Program-made: the position numbers and the translations under genes
Shown here: piece after piece, positions 47,560-59,627 of the stretch
How positions within the stretch are numbered: the stretch's first letter is position 1
Layout: each line of letters starts with the position of its first letter
Assembly: GCA_040437565.1 (NCBI GenBank)
Contig: JBDOQK010000022.1
Coordinates: forward strand, 434,001-498,000
Direction: 5' to 3'
DNA length: 64,000 nucleotides
Source: Albugo candida
Taxonomy: Eukaryota > Oomycota > Peronosporomycetes > Albuginales
The notes under the pieces: generated by a model
Database searches by the model: none
Told to the model about the DNA's origin: nothing
The model's input: the letters and a program-made list of their open reading frames with translations, nothing else

Positions 47560-48639
47560 CAAAGGGCATCCATGTGGTCGCTTTCTTTTGGTACTGACGA
47601 ATACAACAGTAAGATATCGCATCCGAGTAGGGTATTGCGACTGTCACTTGGTATCACGTTCTCGCTCCCAAGCGTCACGAGCCTTATTGCCTTACTTTTG
47701 AAGATACAAATATGCCACTTTTGATTTTATAAAACCTGAGACAACGGTTAGAATGAAATCTCGTTTTAAGAAGATCATGAACATTTGCTTCGCACACTTG
47801 ACGGTAAACGCGCCACCAGATCCAACACAGGGATTGTCCACCTAGACCATTCGCTCGTGCACAACTCGACAACATAAGCGAGCACGTCTTTGTGTGCAGC
47901 GATACCCCATCTTTACTGAAGAGAAGAACGCATTAAACTCATTGTTTGATCTAATTTTCTGAAGAACGGCCCATCAAATTGGATTGATACTTGATATTGC
48001 GAGCGCTTGCGTTGCGTGATCTCGGCTAGAGAGGTTCCGCGCTATGATGCGCGACATTCCACTCTATTACAAGTGTTCCGTTTTTATCAATTTCTCTTTT
48101 TCTACAGCAGTTCTATTCATAGCGAGTTGTTTTGGCCAAGAAAGAACTTATATATCAATGAGAAGCCCTTCATGTGTACATTTTTATTTACAATATATCT
48201 TACTCAAAAAAAAGCGCTCAATCAAACCGATCAGTCCCAATTCATGTACCCATACACGATGGTTAGAGTTTTACCAAATTTTCAGCACAAATTTCACCGT
48301 GTCACGGCACATCTATAGCACCGTAACAAGCATGTTTGCATGGTACACGGACTTAGCGGCATTGAACAAGAACGATAGAACGCTTTGTTATTGCATATCA
48401 ATAATGTAGTTACTTGTAGCGGTATGAACTCCTAGGGTAACACAATTGGAGAACTTTTGACTCCAAGTGTTCTTACGAAGAAATGTGTATGATTTATCAA
48501 AGCATGAATCAGACTATACGTATGAAGAAAGCTTCCGTTTTCGTTTGATTTGAGTAAAAGGTCCATTCGCTACTTTCAATTCTCTGTCAATATACCCACA
48601 TCTATCCAGGTGTTATGTCATCTTTTCATAGGAGATTGG

Positions 48640-49560
48640 AAGAAATGCATAAACATGTTTGTTGAATCCTGGCTTCGCTGTTGTCTCACATTTAAGTGGA
48701 TTCAATTTCGCTTCTTCTTCGATCTCGGAAATGTAATGCGACTTGACTGACACGAGAACGACATTGTGCGTCGGAGAATAGAAGTGCAAGCATATTGGAT
48801 CATCGTGTTCAGCGACACTAAATGTGACGATAGGACCGGAAACATCGAAGGGCTTTCAAGATTCAAAGAAAATGCGGGGAGAACATTTCCTCCTGAGATA
48901 AATACAAAATCGACGGTAGCGTTTTTGACATAATATATATTCATGTACAAAACGTTCTGTGAAGATAACTGTGTTATAAGAAACACTTTGATATCAGACC
49001 ATTGCTGAAGGCTTTGTAATGGTATACATCTGGGTCACATTCTAAGAGCTTTTGCATAAATCTCAGCATCCATAAGCAAGAACTAAAATATTTGACATCT
49101 AGCACATGACATTCTCAATTTGAGTGCTCGAATCTGTGGGGATCATCAAAAGCTGGCGGCAGGCTCTTTCCCATTTGCGAGAGGGTGCTTTGCAACATTT
49201 ACTTTTAAAAGGAGAATTGATGGTTCGTATTGACCTTTGTTGCTAATACCTTCTTTCTGACATGATGCACATTCCTGCACTGATCCGAACGAACCGTTAT
49301 TTATCCGGCACATGCAATAAGATCTGATGAACGATCAGTGATATATCAAAACGCAATAGGTAGCTTACAGAACACTGGTCAAGTCAACTTTCGTGAGACG
49401 AAAGAAGCCTTCTGTATCGTACTCATATTGCGTGATAGCGTTTTCTCATAACTAGATATACGGTAGGAGGCGATACCAACCCGTACACATACCTTCGTTA
49501 CGCATAGGATGCAAAATAGATCATACGCTCAAATATAGCCATCGGGCGACTTTCTATGAT
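48640..49560 (-). pseudogene. Extra eroded copy of the cysteine-rich CxxC family
   Basis: Short DNA matches run in order with the copy 1 gene read on the minus strand: the region coding AHSVFFVSTEP (here near 48740-48800, around TTGTGCGTCGGAGAATAG) and the region of LPSYQLRFN (near 49340-49370, AACGCAATAGGTAGCTTACA). No long frame remains. It is preceded by a CGGCATTGAACAAGA-like string also found before the copy 2 gene (42570), so it looks like a within-unit duplicate. Boundaries are approximate. Confidence 0.45.
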
Positions 49561-52289
49561 TATTTGCGCTTTTTAATGCTTTTTGAAGTTCACACACCTC
49601 ACAAGATTGTTCATTGTTTTTCTAACACGATCATGTTGCCCCAAAAGTACCTCTTTGAGACTTCCTTTTTCGTACTTCAGGGGACCTTTATGGATACACC
49701 ATCAGAATATTTGTCCAACCCAAATGGATTCAACAATGCCGGACTAAGAGAAATCATCGACCATTTGGATTTCTGTAGCGCAATGTGGCATTACATAGAA
49801 AGAATATAGACCCACACTTGATCCGATGAGAGCTGGACTGAGAACTATGAAACCAGTATGCTGCCTCAGGGATTTTCTGTATATACCAGTAGCCATGAAA
49901 CTACATTGAACCATACAAACCATTTCTTTGCTGATCTGCTACTCTCCGGCCATATAGTAGCTTGTTAGTCATTTTTGAAAGAGCGATCTATCCCTTCTTC
50001 CAAAGTATCTATGAAACGAACCGATAGTACAATGCGTGTCTAATCTAGTGCATGAGTATGAGTATGCTAGAAACCGTCTCAGGAAGACGTGGCTTCCATA
50101 CCAGTAAATGCGTTCAATATTTTATCAGGTGAGAATCCACCAGCTCCTGCTTTAAAGAGAAGGCCACTCTGGCAATTGCTGTACTGATACTACATCCCTT
50201 CTCCATGTACGCTTTTTTCCCCAACGCTATAAAGTTGTTTTACTGAACATTGACTACAGAATACTATCTAGGATCTATGCAAGAATAGTTTTTTGGTGTT
50301 ATGCAAGAGTTTAACGAAGTCGATCATGAAAGAATCAACTGAATAGGATGAGGCTACAACTAACGGATACGTGAAAGATTCCAGCAACGCTTATCATCCA
50401 TAACTGATCTTTTGGCGAATCAGAGATGTATGAGAAAGCTATATCATTTCATTATATAATGAAAAATTATCCCGTGACTTTCTTCTACTCGCTGAAGCAT
50501 ATCACTAAACGCAATATGCATAGAAAATACACAGCAGCTCACACTCGGATTGAAGGCTTTCTTTTCAATCTCATTACCACTGTATAAAATATGCACAAAT
50601 AATCCTAAGTGCCACATGCCAAGAATAATAGAGTTCGACATAAGCTCAGAGGTTGAAGCACGCAAAGTCGTGTGACTGGAGACCACTTGACTACCGAATT
50701 AGGTTCCCTCTTCTCGGGATCATACTGTAAGTAATCATTTCTTTTGAAAGTGGACTTCTTTGGACACGGTTTATTTCGTCAAGATGCGATAAATAAGTTG
50801 TCCCCGGTTCAAAATTTCAAGATTACAAATTCTTGAGTCAAAAAGACAATGAGCAGTTATTGATGTTTCAGAGACATTCGAACCTGCTTGTACGACGGAT
50901 CTTGAGATCAGATGGTGTTTTTTCGGATTCACGGATTTCCTATAGCAGCACCTCACGGCGGTATCTTGACCTACTATCGCATAACGCTTGATGATAATCC
51001 AAACCCGATTGTATTCGGTGTGGGTAGTTTAAAACAAATTGATTCAGAAAGATGTTTTGCCTGACAATAACGGATGACTATGCTTTGCTGAATGACCTAT
51101 TTTCGTTGCATAATTTTGGGTGGAACGCGCAATGGATCTGGGTCCGGAAACAGTAGTGAAATAAAAAATTAAATGTGTAGAGTTTNNNNNNNNNNNNNNN
51201 NNNNNNNNNNNNNNNNNNNNNNNNNNNNNNNNNNNNNNNNNNNNNNNNNNNNNNNNNNNNNNNNNNNNNNNNNNNNNNNNNNNNNTCGGTGTGGGTAGTT
51301 TAAAACAAATTGATTCAGAAAGATGTTTTGCCTGACAATAACGGATGACTATGCTTTGCTGAATGACCTATTTTCGTTGCATAATTTTGGGTGGAACGCG
51401 CAATGGATCTGGGTCCGGAAACAGTAGTGAAATAAAAAATTAAATGTGTAGAGTTTGCGTGATGACGCATTTCATGATGTGGAACACAAAGAGGCTCTAT
51501 TATGACCGTCCACATGTCCTATATAATATAATCCACGAAGAGAAAAAACATGAAGCAACGTAGACACATGACTACCTCTTCCATTTTTTAGTACTTGCAC
51601 CCCATTAATTCAAAGCATCGACTAAATTGTCTTGTCGGAATACTTTATCGATCGCTGTAAATCAATGCTGAAAGTATTCATGACTTCATTTGTCATCTGT
51701 ATATGAAATCATCTTGCGCGTGCTCTGTAGTATTTACCCTTCCTCGTCCGAAAAAAACCATGTTCATGAAACATCTCACATGACTTGGTGTGTCCGAACA
51801 CCTACATGCAAGTCTGATGTACGTTACGCGTCCTTATTCCTTGATGTGTCACCTCGAACATAAGAAAACCTTCTTAAAACTTATGATTGAGATGGAACAA
51901 CTTGCAAGGATACTGTGTGACGTCAATGAGCAGCCAACTATAAGCAGCTAAGGTATGCATATTATGGTTTGTAATTTTGTAACACCTATCGATGCCTGAC
52001 TAGTGATCACGTTTAGACATCCATTTTTGTATCACGTGGTATTTGTATCAATCGACAACATGACCAAATCCCTCCATCCGAGTACTTGGTTTTTCTCTAT
52101 TGAGATGACTTGGTAAGAAGGCTTTTGAATGATATAGCGCAAGCAGGAATGGAATATGTTACAAGGTGCTTTGTTTCGTTTTCATCAATGCGGTCGGACT
52201 TATTTATCCACATGACCATCAATACTTGAGGAATTCTAACGCCTCCAATTTTAGACTCGATATTTTCGCAAGCTATGAGTGTGTGCACG
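49561..52289 (+). pseudogene. Degenerate plus-strand family, copy 2b, and flanks
   Basis: 49561-50400 has no match I can see elsewhere in the window. 50400-51500 is the fourth copy of the plus-strand family (DDNPNPIVFGVG), interrupted by a gap artefact. 51500-52289 aligns with 39850-40600 of copy 1. No intact gene. Confidence 0.4.
51186..51285. other. Assembly gap (100 N) with duplicated flanks
   Basis: 51015-51185 recurs as 51286-51456. Confidence 0.95.
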
Positions 52290-52532
52290 GCTGAATCCAA
52301 ATTTTGTTACCTGCCTTCCTCAGCTGTGCCCTCTATAACTTCAAAAAGCGAAGATGTTTATGTCTCGAGAATGGAAGAGAAATCAAAATACCAAACAACC
52401 CACTATCTTAATTTTTTTGAAATTCACGACAATCCATACGATCCAATGAGCGTGAAATCGACGCAAAGAAAATTCCATCTAAGTACAAACATTTCACACC
52501 GATTAGATAGACTGCTACATCTCGTAATATGA
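52290..52532 (+). pseudogene. Copy 2 relic of the small secreted-peptide candidate
   Basis: Keeps EDVYVSRMEEKSKYQ and HDNPYDPMSV in frame with the 40642 candidate, but the leader is out of frame and has no ATG, and the end runs on past the copy 1 stop. Confidence 0.4.
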
Positions 52533-53073
52533 TACTCTCGATATGTAGAAATCGTTATTTCGATATTACGAGAAATTCAAATGATCTAATGAGAAATTAA
52601 GCAAGGAGCATTCCGAGAAAGTCAGATACGAGGACTTCTGAGTTACACGTGACGTTCAGAAACGTGGAGTGACGTGAACTATGTCAAGTGTTTCTCAACC
52701 TAGAAGAATCGACCAATACGCGATTGACCCGAATGAAGTGTACAGAGAACTAGGAAGGATGACATCCAGAAACAAATTTGCATCTTTATCGATTCATACG
52801 TCTCTCAAAACCGGTACGCTCATGCAAAAATATGATGCAGATATAAAAAATGCAATTTGAACACCCCTTAGTTTTGGACGTGAAATTTCATCGTTGGTTC
52901 TATGATTCGAGGTTCACGTGATTTATCATTGGTAGGGGCAGGCGTGAAAAGTGATTCTAAGTAGGAGATCGTGCAATCAGAAACTCTGACTCGATGTTAT
53001 ACTGGCAATGCACCTCTTTGTTGGATATGTATGATACCTGAACGGTGCAGTCCACCCTACATCAATTAGCTTA

Positions 53074-53701
53074 GATGTTTTCACTCCGGTTGGGTCTCTG
53101 TATTCATTCTTTACCACAGCGAAAGAGCTCATTTATATTTCAGGTTTAGACGATCTTAGCAAAACGGTATTATTCAGCTGCTCATTTCCCTGAAACTCAG
53201 CGTGCTTGAAACAGACGCTATTGGAACAATTGAAAAGCATTTACGGTCATAAGCCCCGCATAAAGAATCATACCAAATTACTGATTTCACTTTTTGGTCG
53301 CTTGTGTAGAACTCGTGCGCACCCAAATTCTCTTTTGGGTTTTGGCCGGCCAAGAGCGACTTCGTACTATTTGGTCCAAATACTACAGCGACAGTCATGG
53401 TATCGTAATTGTCGAAGACGCTAACACTGAGAATCGCTTCGAAGAAGTCAAAGGTACACTTTCGGGAATGTTTACAGATGAGGAGCTCATTTGTGTGCCT
53501 GGGATCGTTTTAGCCAACAAAAATGACTGAAAAGACGCACATCCGATCAGCGCGATAGAGGAGCTCTATCAAATATAAAAGCTGACTTCAGCACCCGCAA
53601 AGCTTGTGTCCGTATCTGCAATCACAAAAGACGGAATTCAGGCGGCAGTCTAATGGATTTTGTATCGCGTAAGGAAAAGAAAACAACTTCTAACGCAGTG
53701 A
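53074..53701 (+). pseudogene. ARFRP1 pseudogene, tandem copy 3
   Basis: Full-length relic of ARFRP1. The middle stays open for 78 codons (53294-53530, LLGFGRP in place of WDLGGQE in one frame; the other keeps GQERLRTIWSKYYSDSHG and ends at LANKND). Start, P-loop (DDLSK in place of DDAGK) and C-terminus are damaged. Closer to the parent than copy 2 in places. Confidence 0.85.
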
Positions 53702-54099
53702 ATCGGTTTTCTCCAAATTTTTTTGTTGAAACCTGATGAAAGGAACCACCACATTATCGGTACTGGATCGTTGAAATTCCAACGCTTATATTCGTACCCG
53801 CAACCTGATTATATCAGTTGTGATTTCAATTAAAAAATCCGCTAGTTTACAATCCAAGTATTGAAATTCTCCCCTGTACCAAGTTGCTTTCCTTTGAAAA
53901 CTTTCATTCCATCACTTGTGAAATATTTGCTCTTGCCTTTACCCGACGTCCTCGCCCCCATTTACCGATTCGGCATAGAATAAAGCAATTGTTTGTGATG
54001 CCGCCGTTGGACACCGGACTTGTGTTCATCGTGGATGATGATCGTAGTGACAAAAGCCTTAGATTTCGTAATAAGTAATTTATATACAGTCGATATCCA

Positions 54100-55380
54100 T
54101 TTGATATGATGCGATGCAGCAGTCTATCTTTAGGTGAGTAACTAGAGTGCTGCGTCATACTACTTGACGTTAATTTCTATGTAGAACATCCACCAGTAGA
54201 TGTTGAGGCACAAAATAGAAATAAGAAGATATTACCAGGTCTGCTTTTCCACGATTATGCAGGCAATAGATACCTGGTTTTAGCAAATGAAGAGGCATAC
54301 CGGATGCATGTCACAATATTCTTTTGTATCACTCCTGATACAAACATCAGAATCAGAAAAGAAGCAAAACTTCAGGGCTCACATAAGAGCCTTCACAGAA
54401 TAATATCACGTGTGGTATATGATTCAATGCAAAGTAAGCTCTCATAGAGTCTAATTCGCATTAACGTGGTTAAGATATGTCGCTTTTTTTAACGATTGAC
54501 GTTTCTAAGGTGGATGAGAAGTATGTTATGTCCATTTACGATGCACATGATGATATTTGGGAGCAAGTTGAGGTGTCGGGACCGTTGACTTTTTTTTTCT
54601 CAAGATCCCAGGTATCCACCAAAAAACCTTCTTCTTTCTTGTGTAGAGGGCGATAGAAGCGTTAGAAAGGTGGCTATTACGTCCTTCCAATTGTACAACT
54701 CGATCGCAAAGTGACTCTATATCAACTTTACTGTTCGGCTTGCTCCTGTTTGCTTTAATTAGGACCCACTTGACATTGCTGCAAACATCGATCACTGAAT
54801 TCGGCAGCTTCTCCCTTAACTATAGAAAGAACTTGCGATCCATGAAAAAAATTACATTCTGCGATTTGAGACAGAGCCTGTAGCATCACCTCCGCTAGAA
54901 TAGCAATCAGTCTGAGGTGCCTTTTCTTTTCAATTGATTGATTGAGTATCAAAAAAGAAAAAGAGATGAAGCGGTAACCACAAGACATCTGAAGCAATTG
55001 CAAATCCGTCCTCTTTAGGTTTACGATTATCTCATCGTCTGAAGCAACTTACTCCTGAAAAACACAGTATAGCCCATACTTGCTAGGTAGCTCGCCACTG
55101 TATGCGACACAGAACCTGCTCCAAAAAGCTATTTCCTTTCGCTCCACCACACGACATCAAGTTCGCCTGCAGTTTGTTCCCTTGTCGCGCAAGTAAGCTG
55201 GGCCGTTACAGATCACCTTTCATAAAAATGAAGAAACTTTCTTAAATGATGTTTGGTGTGTGGTTGTAGTGGAAGAAAATTAGAAAATAGATTGCCAGAT
55301 ATCACAGGAGACGATTGTCTTTTTTTGGATAATATCTCCACAGCTTCCACGTTTTCCATTTAGTGGTGATCGTTTCGATC
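54100..55380 (-). other. Sequence unique to unit copy 3, with unidentified minus-strand frames
   Basis: No counterpart in the other units. Overlapping minus-strand frames at 54526-55003 are rich in hydrophobic-heptad and charged residues (LRLIAILAEVMLQALSQI, IESLCDRVVQLEGRNS), which looks like an eroded coiled-coil gene fragment. Neither starts with ATG. I do not recognise the parent. Confidence 0.3.
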
Positions 55381-55821
55381 TCGCTTGATACGTCATCATG
55401 TGATATGCACCACTTCCTGTGTAAGTTTACTAATTCTCACGCTTATTCATACTTTTATTACTCGCATTCAACTTCTTCTTGACTTCTTCTTTTTCATTTA
55501 AACTTCTGCCATATTCGACATGATTTAAATAGCATTATTCTATTCATAGGGTGACAATTCTGTCAGACAATAAATATGAGTGATGAATTGAAGCGTTGGA
55601 GCAAACTCGTTTTTATCTCACATCATGGAAAGAATGATAAAAGTATTAGGACATGCCTTATGAATTTTTGTGACGCACAAAGATAGCATCGTAATATTAA
55701 CGTTTGTATGCTGAATGTATTCAGTGGCATTGCTCGAGTACGAGTACGACTGCATGCGTTAACGCTCCACAATAATTAAGAAGTCACTGGAAGGAGCGGG
55801 AATGCATGACGGATTATCTTT

Positions 55822-57862
55822 TTACTGTAATTTTAGCAAGCATGTATTACTGACAATTGTCTCACTCCGTAACAGGAGTGTACCACGCAAAGAAGAATGC
55901 CTTTGCGTTGCGATTGTAGACGTTGAAGTAAAGAATAGTGCAGAAATCGTCATACAGCGGTCGAGAATGATTTCTGAAGAGTACAACAAAGAAAATGAGG
56001 CAATACTTGGCCAAAAGGGTTTCGATCTCTTTTTAAAGTTGTAGTATCCAAGACCACCGTAGTTAAAACCTCCTCCGCACCTATGCGGAAAAAGGAGCCC
56101 ATGCATAAATTCCTTCCTGAATCGTCCCAATAGTTCCATTCCAATGTGATCTTTCGTCGATTCAAAGGAGATTGGACGAAGTGAATGGATGTCATGATCA
56201 AACGTTTCAAGGGATATACTCACACATTGTCAGAACGGCAGTAATACGTCGTCTTCTACCATCTAGATGTATTGCCGCTCATTTAATACGAAAAAGAGAT
56301 TGTGGGCCAGAGAAAACAAGAGCAATAATTTCGGATCCTTATATTCGGCCAGCACAAATGTGACTTTTAAATCAGAATGGCTATTACGCCTTTAAGAGTT
56401 CGACTTACGTTTTGAGATGGTGTCTTCTATCTTGGATCGATACGATTACGGGTCTTCAGGATTAGGCAAGTGATATTCGGTACCCATATCATCTGGCATC
56501 TTGGACTTTATCATATTCCAGGATATATTTGACAGATTCGTACAAGATGTCAGAATGTTGATTGCATTCACCGTTAGCGATGATTACAAGCCTTTTGCAG
56601 ACGGATTTTTCCTTTGCAGTCATTCCCTCTGCAAGTCCACTTGTCGATTGACTTGAATTGTACCCATGGTCGTTATAGTCGATACACTCAGTGCACCTAT
56701 CATCTTGGGATGGAGACATTCCTGACATGCTTCAGGATCCCTGCTATGGTACGCCAAAAAACATTCACTAAACTGACCCGTGCTAGCAGCCGCACCCGCC
56801 AATCCTGGCAAGATTTGTCTGCTGAATGATGGCATCTGAAAAATGCAATTAGTAGCCTGGATGACACTTGTTCAAAGTAACCATCTTGAGACTATAACCA
56901 TCTTCATCGTGTTCCGTTTCAGTTATATTCTCGGCTGACAAAATCATTATTAAGCCATTAAGCGTAGACACGTCTTTCGACCCCATCCAATGCACATATG
57001 CTGGTTTTTCAGATATCTTTAGTGGAATGATATAGCATCTTATAGGAAGTAATCCTAAATGTATCCGTGCAAATCGGGACAGCGGTCATTTTCGCACATA
57101 CTAATCGAGGCGTTGGTCTCTTTGATTTAGAACGCCAATGTTGAACAGGCTTCCAGACGAGTGGGTTTGTGTGGAATTGTTAAAATACTTCACCAGAATA
57201 GTTGTCCTGGATGGAAAAAGAGCAAAAGTCGGAATTAGAGCATACATTGGCGATACTTTCCTTTTCCTTGCATGACTTCATTACATAAGAAGCTTGAAGC
57301 CATCCGTTTACTCCAGTAGCAGATTCTCAAAGTTCTTCGCAACTAGCTAATTGTCTCAGGCAGTTTCTGCATGCATCAGAAAAGTCAGTTATATCTATAG
57401 TCAGACATACCAGATTTTCCAGACCCTCATTGTCTCTATCTTACTATGAACTAGATCGTTCCATGCGCAGAAGATAAGCTTCCGTCGGTTCGTTGACACC
57501 GTGACGGCACATGCTTCAGAGTTCCATCCTCCAAAGTCCTCGGGCAATAACTCTGTACATTTTGAGAACCAATCCAAGAAGAAAAGACAATCATGTCGAT
57601 CGTCATGCCTTCTTCCTCCGTGATCGCTATTCTACCAACTCGTGCCTCATCAAGAGGGCAATCCTGCCACTCACTGCATTCTTGCGACTTCCCTCTTCCC
57701 AAATTGACATCCATTTGTATTCTCTTTTGAATAGTTCACCGACCTGGCATTCAAGAGACTGACAAGTATGGGTGGAAAAATACTCAATGCTCTTTGAGCA
57801 TGCATTAGAAAAACCGATATTGCGCAAAACAGCTACATTCAAATTCGAGTCATCTATTCAAA
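55822..57862 (-). pseudogene. Cysteine-rich CxxC family gene, tandem copy 3 (broken)
   Basis: The most eroded of the three in-register copies. Recognisable: the N-terminal NACSKSIEYFSTHTCQ (about 57790), CFLAYHSRDPEACQECLHPK (about 56730), MGTIQVNRQ, LLFS and DIHSLRPISFES toward the 3' end. Multiple breaks. Its presence confirms that the family was already part of the unit before triplication. Confidence 0.6.
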
Positions 57863-58059
57863 TTCATGCGACGTTACAGCTATCACGGTACTACAATATG
57901 CTGTACTTTTCTTCAAAAGAATGGAATGTTTTGCGTGGCTATTTAGTATTGGCCAATATATCGCTCTATTGAAAAAGAAGGGATCCTACTTACTCTAGTG
58001 CAAGACACTTCTAACGATAATCTTTTTTCTCTGCGGCCAAATACAATAAAATTATGGTA

Positions 58060-58150
58060 TGGCTATTTCCACCCAGGTTTCTGCTACTTCCATCCACCAC
58101 GTGACTTTCTGACCAATCAGATTACGGCGTTTTTTCTACCCAACCTTTTA
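58060..58150 (+). repeat. Left terminal inverted repeat
   Basis: Pairs with 59537-59627 in reverse complement with about 85-90% match by eye. Confidence 0.75.
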
Positions 58151-58205
58151 CCATTTCCACCCAGCCGGTGGCTTTCTGACCAATCAGATTACCGGGGTTT
58201 TTCTA
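58151..58205 (+). repeat. Partial direct copy of the terminal repeat
   Basis: Repeats the TTTCCACCCAG...CTTTCTGACCAATCAGATTAC core of 58067-58126 directly behind it. Confidence 0.7.
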
Positions 58206-58565
58206 CACCACTGTTTCAAGATATGGCTGCAGTTTCACAGTCCTTCGTGCCGATTGAAGGTATCAGAACCCATATTTGCACTTCTTGTGTGATCCCAATT
58301 CTATATCATCCAACTTCCTCATGATTTTCGTTGCAACGTGTCGTTCACAATCTGTAAATTACTCATTTACGGATCGCCATCATCTGACGTCTGAATACTA
58401 CATCTTGCGAGAAAGTATTTGAAAGTTGAAAGTACGTTCAGTCTGGCTTGATAAATGGACTGATAAGGACAGCGGTCTTTTGCCGAATTACTTACAACAC
58501 GAGCAAGAATTTATAAACCTGTAAAAACATTTGCAACTTGTTCAATCCGGTTCTCAGGCGCACAA

Positions 58566-58665
58566 NNNNNNNNNNNNNNNNNNNNNNNNNNNNNNNNNNN
58601 NNNNNNNNNNNNNNNNNNNNNNNNNNNNNNNNNNNNNNNNNNNNNNNNNNNNNNNNNNNNNNNNN
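58566..58665. other. Assembly gap (100 N) with duplicated flanks
   Basis: 58303-58565 recurs as 58666-58928, inside the inverted-repeat transposon. Confidence 0.95.
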
Positions 58666-59536
58666 ATATCATCCAACTTCCTCATGATTTTCGTTGCAAC
58701 GTGTCGTTCACAATCTGTAAATTACTCATTTACGGATCGCCATCATCTGACGTCTGAATACTACATCTTGCGAGAAAGTATTTGAAAGTTGAAAGTACGT
58801 TCAGTCTGGCTTGATAAATGGACTGATAAGGACAGCGGTCTTTTGCCGAATTACTTACAACACGAGCAAGAATTTATAAACCTGTAAAAACATTTGCAAC
58901 TTGTTCAATCCGGTTCTCAGGCGCACAAACCACCTGCGGTTGTAGGGTTATGGGATGGGCTTTCGTATATAGATATCGTACGTAGCTGTTTTAATTGAAG
59001 CTGGCATCTATATACCGCTATACCGTTTATATGCATCGCCCAACTTCCGAAGTGCCCTGTGGTGCAAACGAGTGCACGTTTGCGAAAGCTTTTTACCAGC
59101 GGAATTCTTTATACTTTAAAGGTTACTCTACATTATCTCTTACGGATGCGACACGAAAAGGCGATTGTCAGTACTCCTGGAGTCAGGCTGCTCATGGAAG
59201 ATTATATGCATCCAGGGTGGTGATGAATTTGCTAGCGGTTACGTATATTGTTAAAACCCGGTCACGTCTCTAACGTATCAGTTTGTATGTTAGGTCGGTC
59301 TTTCGAGATATTGGATCAACGTCTTTTTTCTAGATATTCGTTGGGGAAGTTTTCAATCAAGATAATATACGTCTTTTCTTCAAGAAAAAAAAACAAGAGT
59401 CAACCAAGCTATCGACGAAGTTGCCGTTTGGATTTCTTGACGAAGGATTTGTGCGAGACAAATCACGACGAAGACAAAACAGATGGGTCTAGCAATCTTA
59501 CTTCTGAGACAAGTGCCCCTAACATAATAAGGTGGG

Positions 59537-59627
59537 TAAAAAGTTGGGTTGAAATAACGCCGTAATCTGATTGGTCAGAAAGTCACATGGTGGGTGGAAA
59601 CAGCAAAAAGCTGGGTGGAAATAGCAA
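59537..59627 (-). repeat. Right terminal inverted repeat
   Basis: Reverse complement of 58060-58150. Confidence 0.75.

Larger units (their letters stand above)
41070..52729. repeat. Tandem unit, copy 2
   Basis: Second copy of the ARFRP1-headed unit, about 11.7 kb. Relative to copy 1 it lacks about 1.1 kb after the ARFRP1 relic, has the empty copia site (47017-47021), and carries about 2.8 kb extra (47560-50400) that includes a further eroded cysteine-rich gene copy. Confidence 0.75.
52730..58020. repeat. Tandem unit, copy 3 (truncated)
   Basis: Third copy: ARFRP1 relic, then cysteine-rich gene relic. Similarity to copies 1 and 2 stops at about 58020, just before the inverted-repeat transposon. 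About 1.3 kb (54100-55380) has no counterpart in the other copies. Confidence 0.7.
58060..59627. mobile_element. DNA transposon with about 90-bp terminal inverted repeats, no transposase seen
   Basis: The left end (58060-58150) and right end (59537-59627) are inverted repeats sharing long identical runs, e.g. CTTTCTGACCAATCAGATTA and its complement at 59561-59580. Ends read TGGCTATTTCCACCC and, inverted, TTGCTATTTCCACCC. A TA dinucleotide flanks both sides (58058-58059, 59628-59629), fitting the TA target duplication of Tc1/mariner-like elements. A second, partial direct copy of the end lies at 58151-58205. The interior, about 1.2 kb after removing the gap artefact, shows no transposase, so the element is probably non-autonomous. 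Confidence 0.65.

Noticed and set aside
58060-59627. Assigning the inverted repeats to the DDE transposase at 59785
   Set aside because: The transposase lies outside the repeat pair, and no matching end was seen on its far side.
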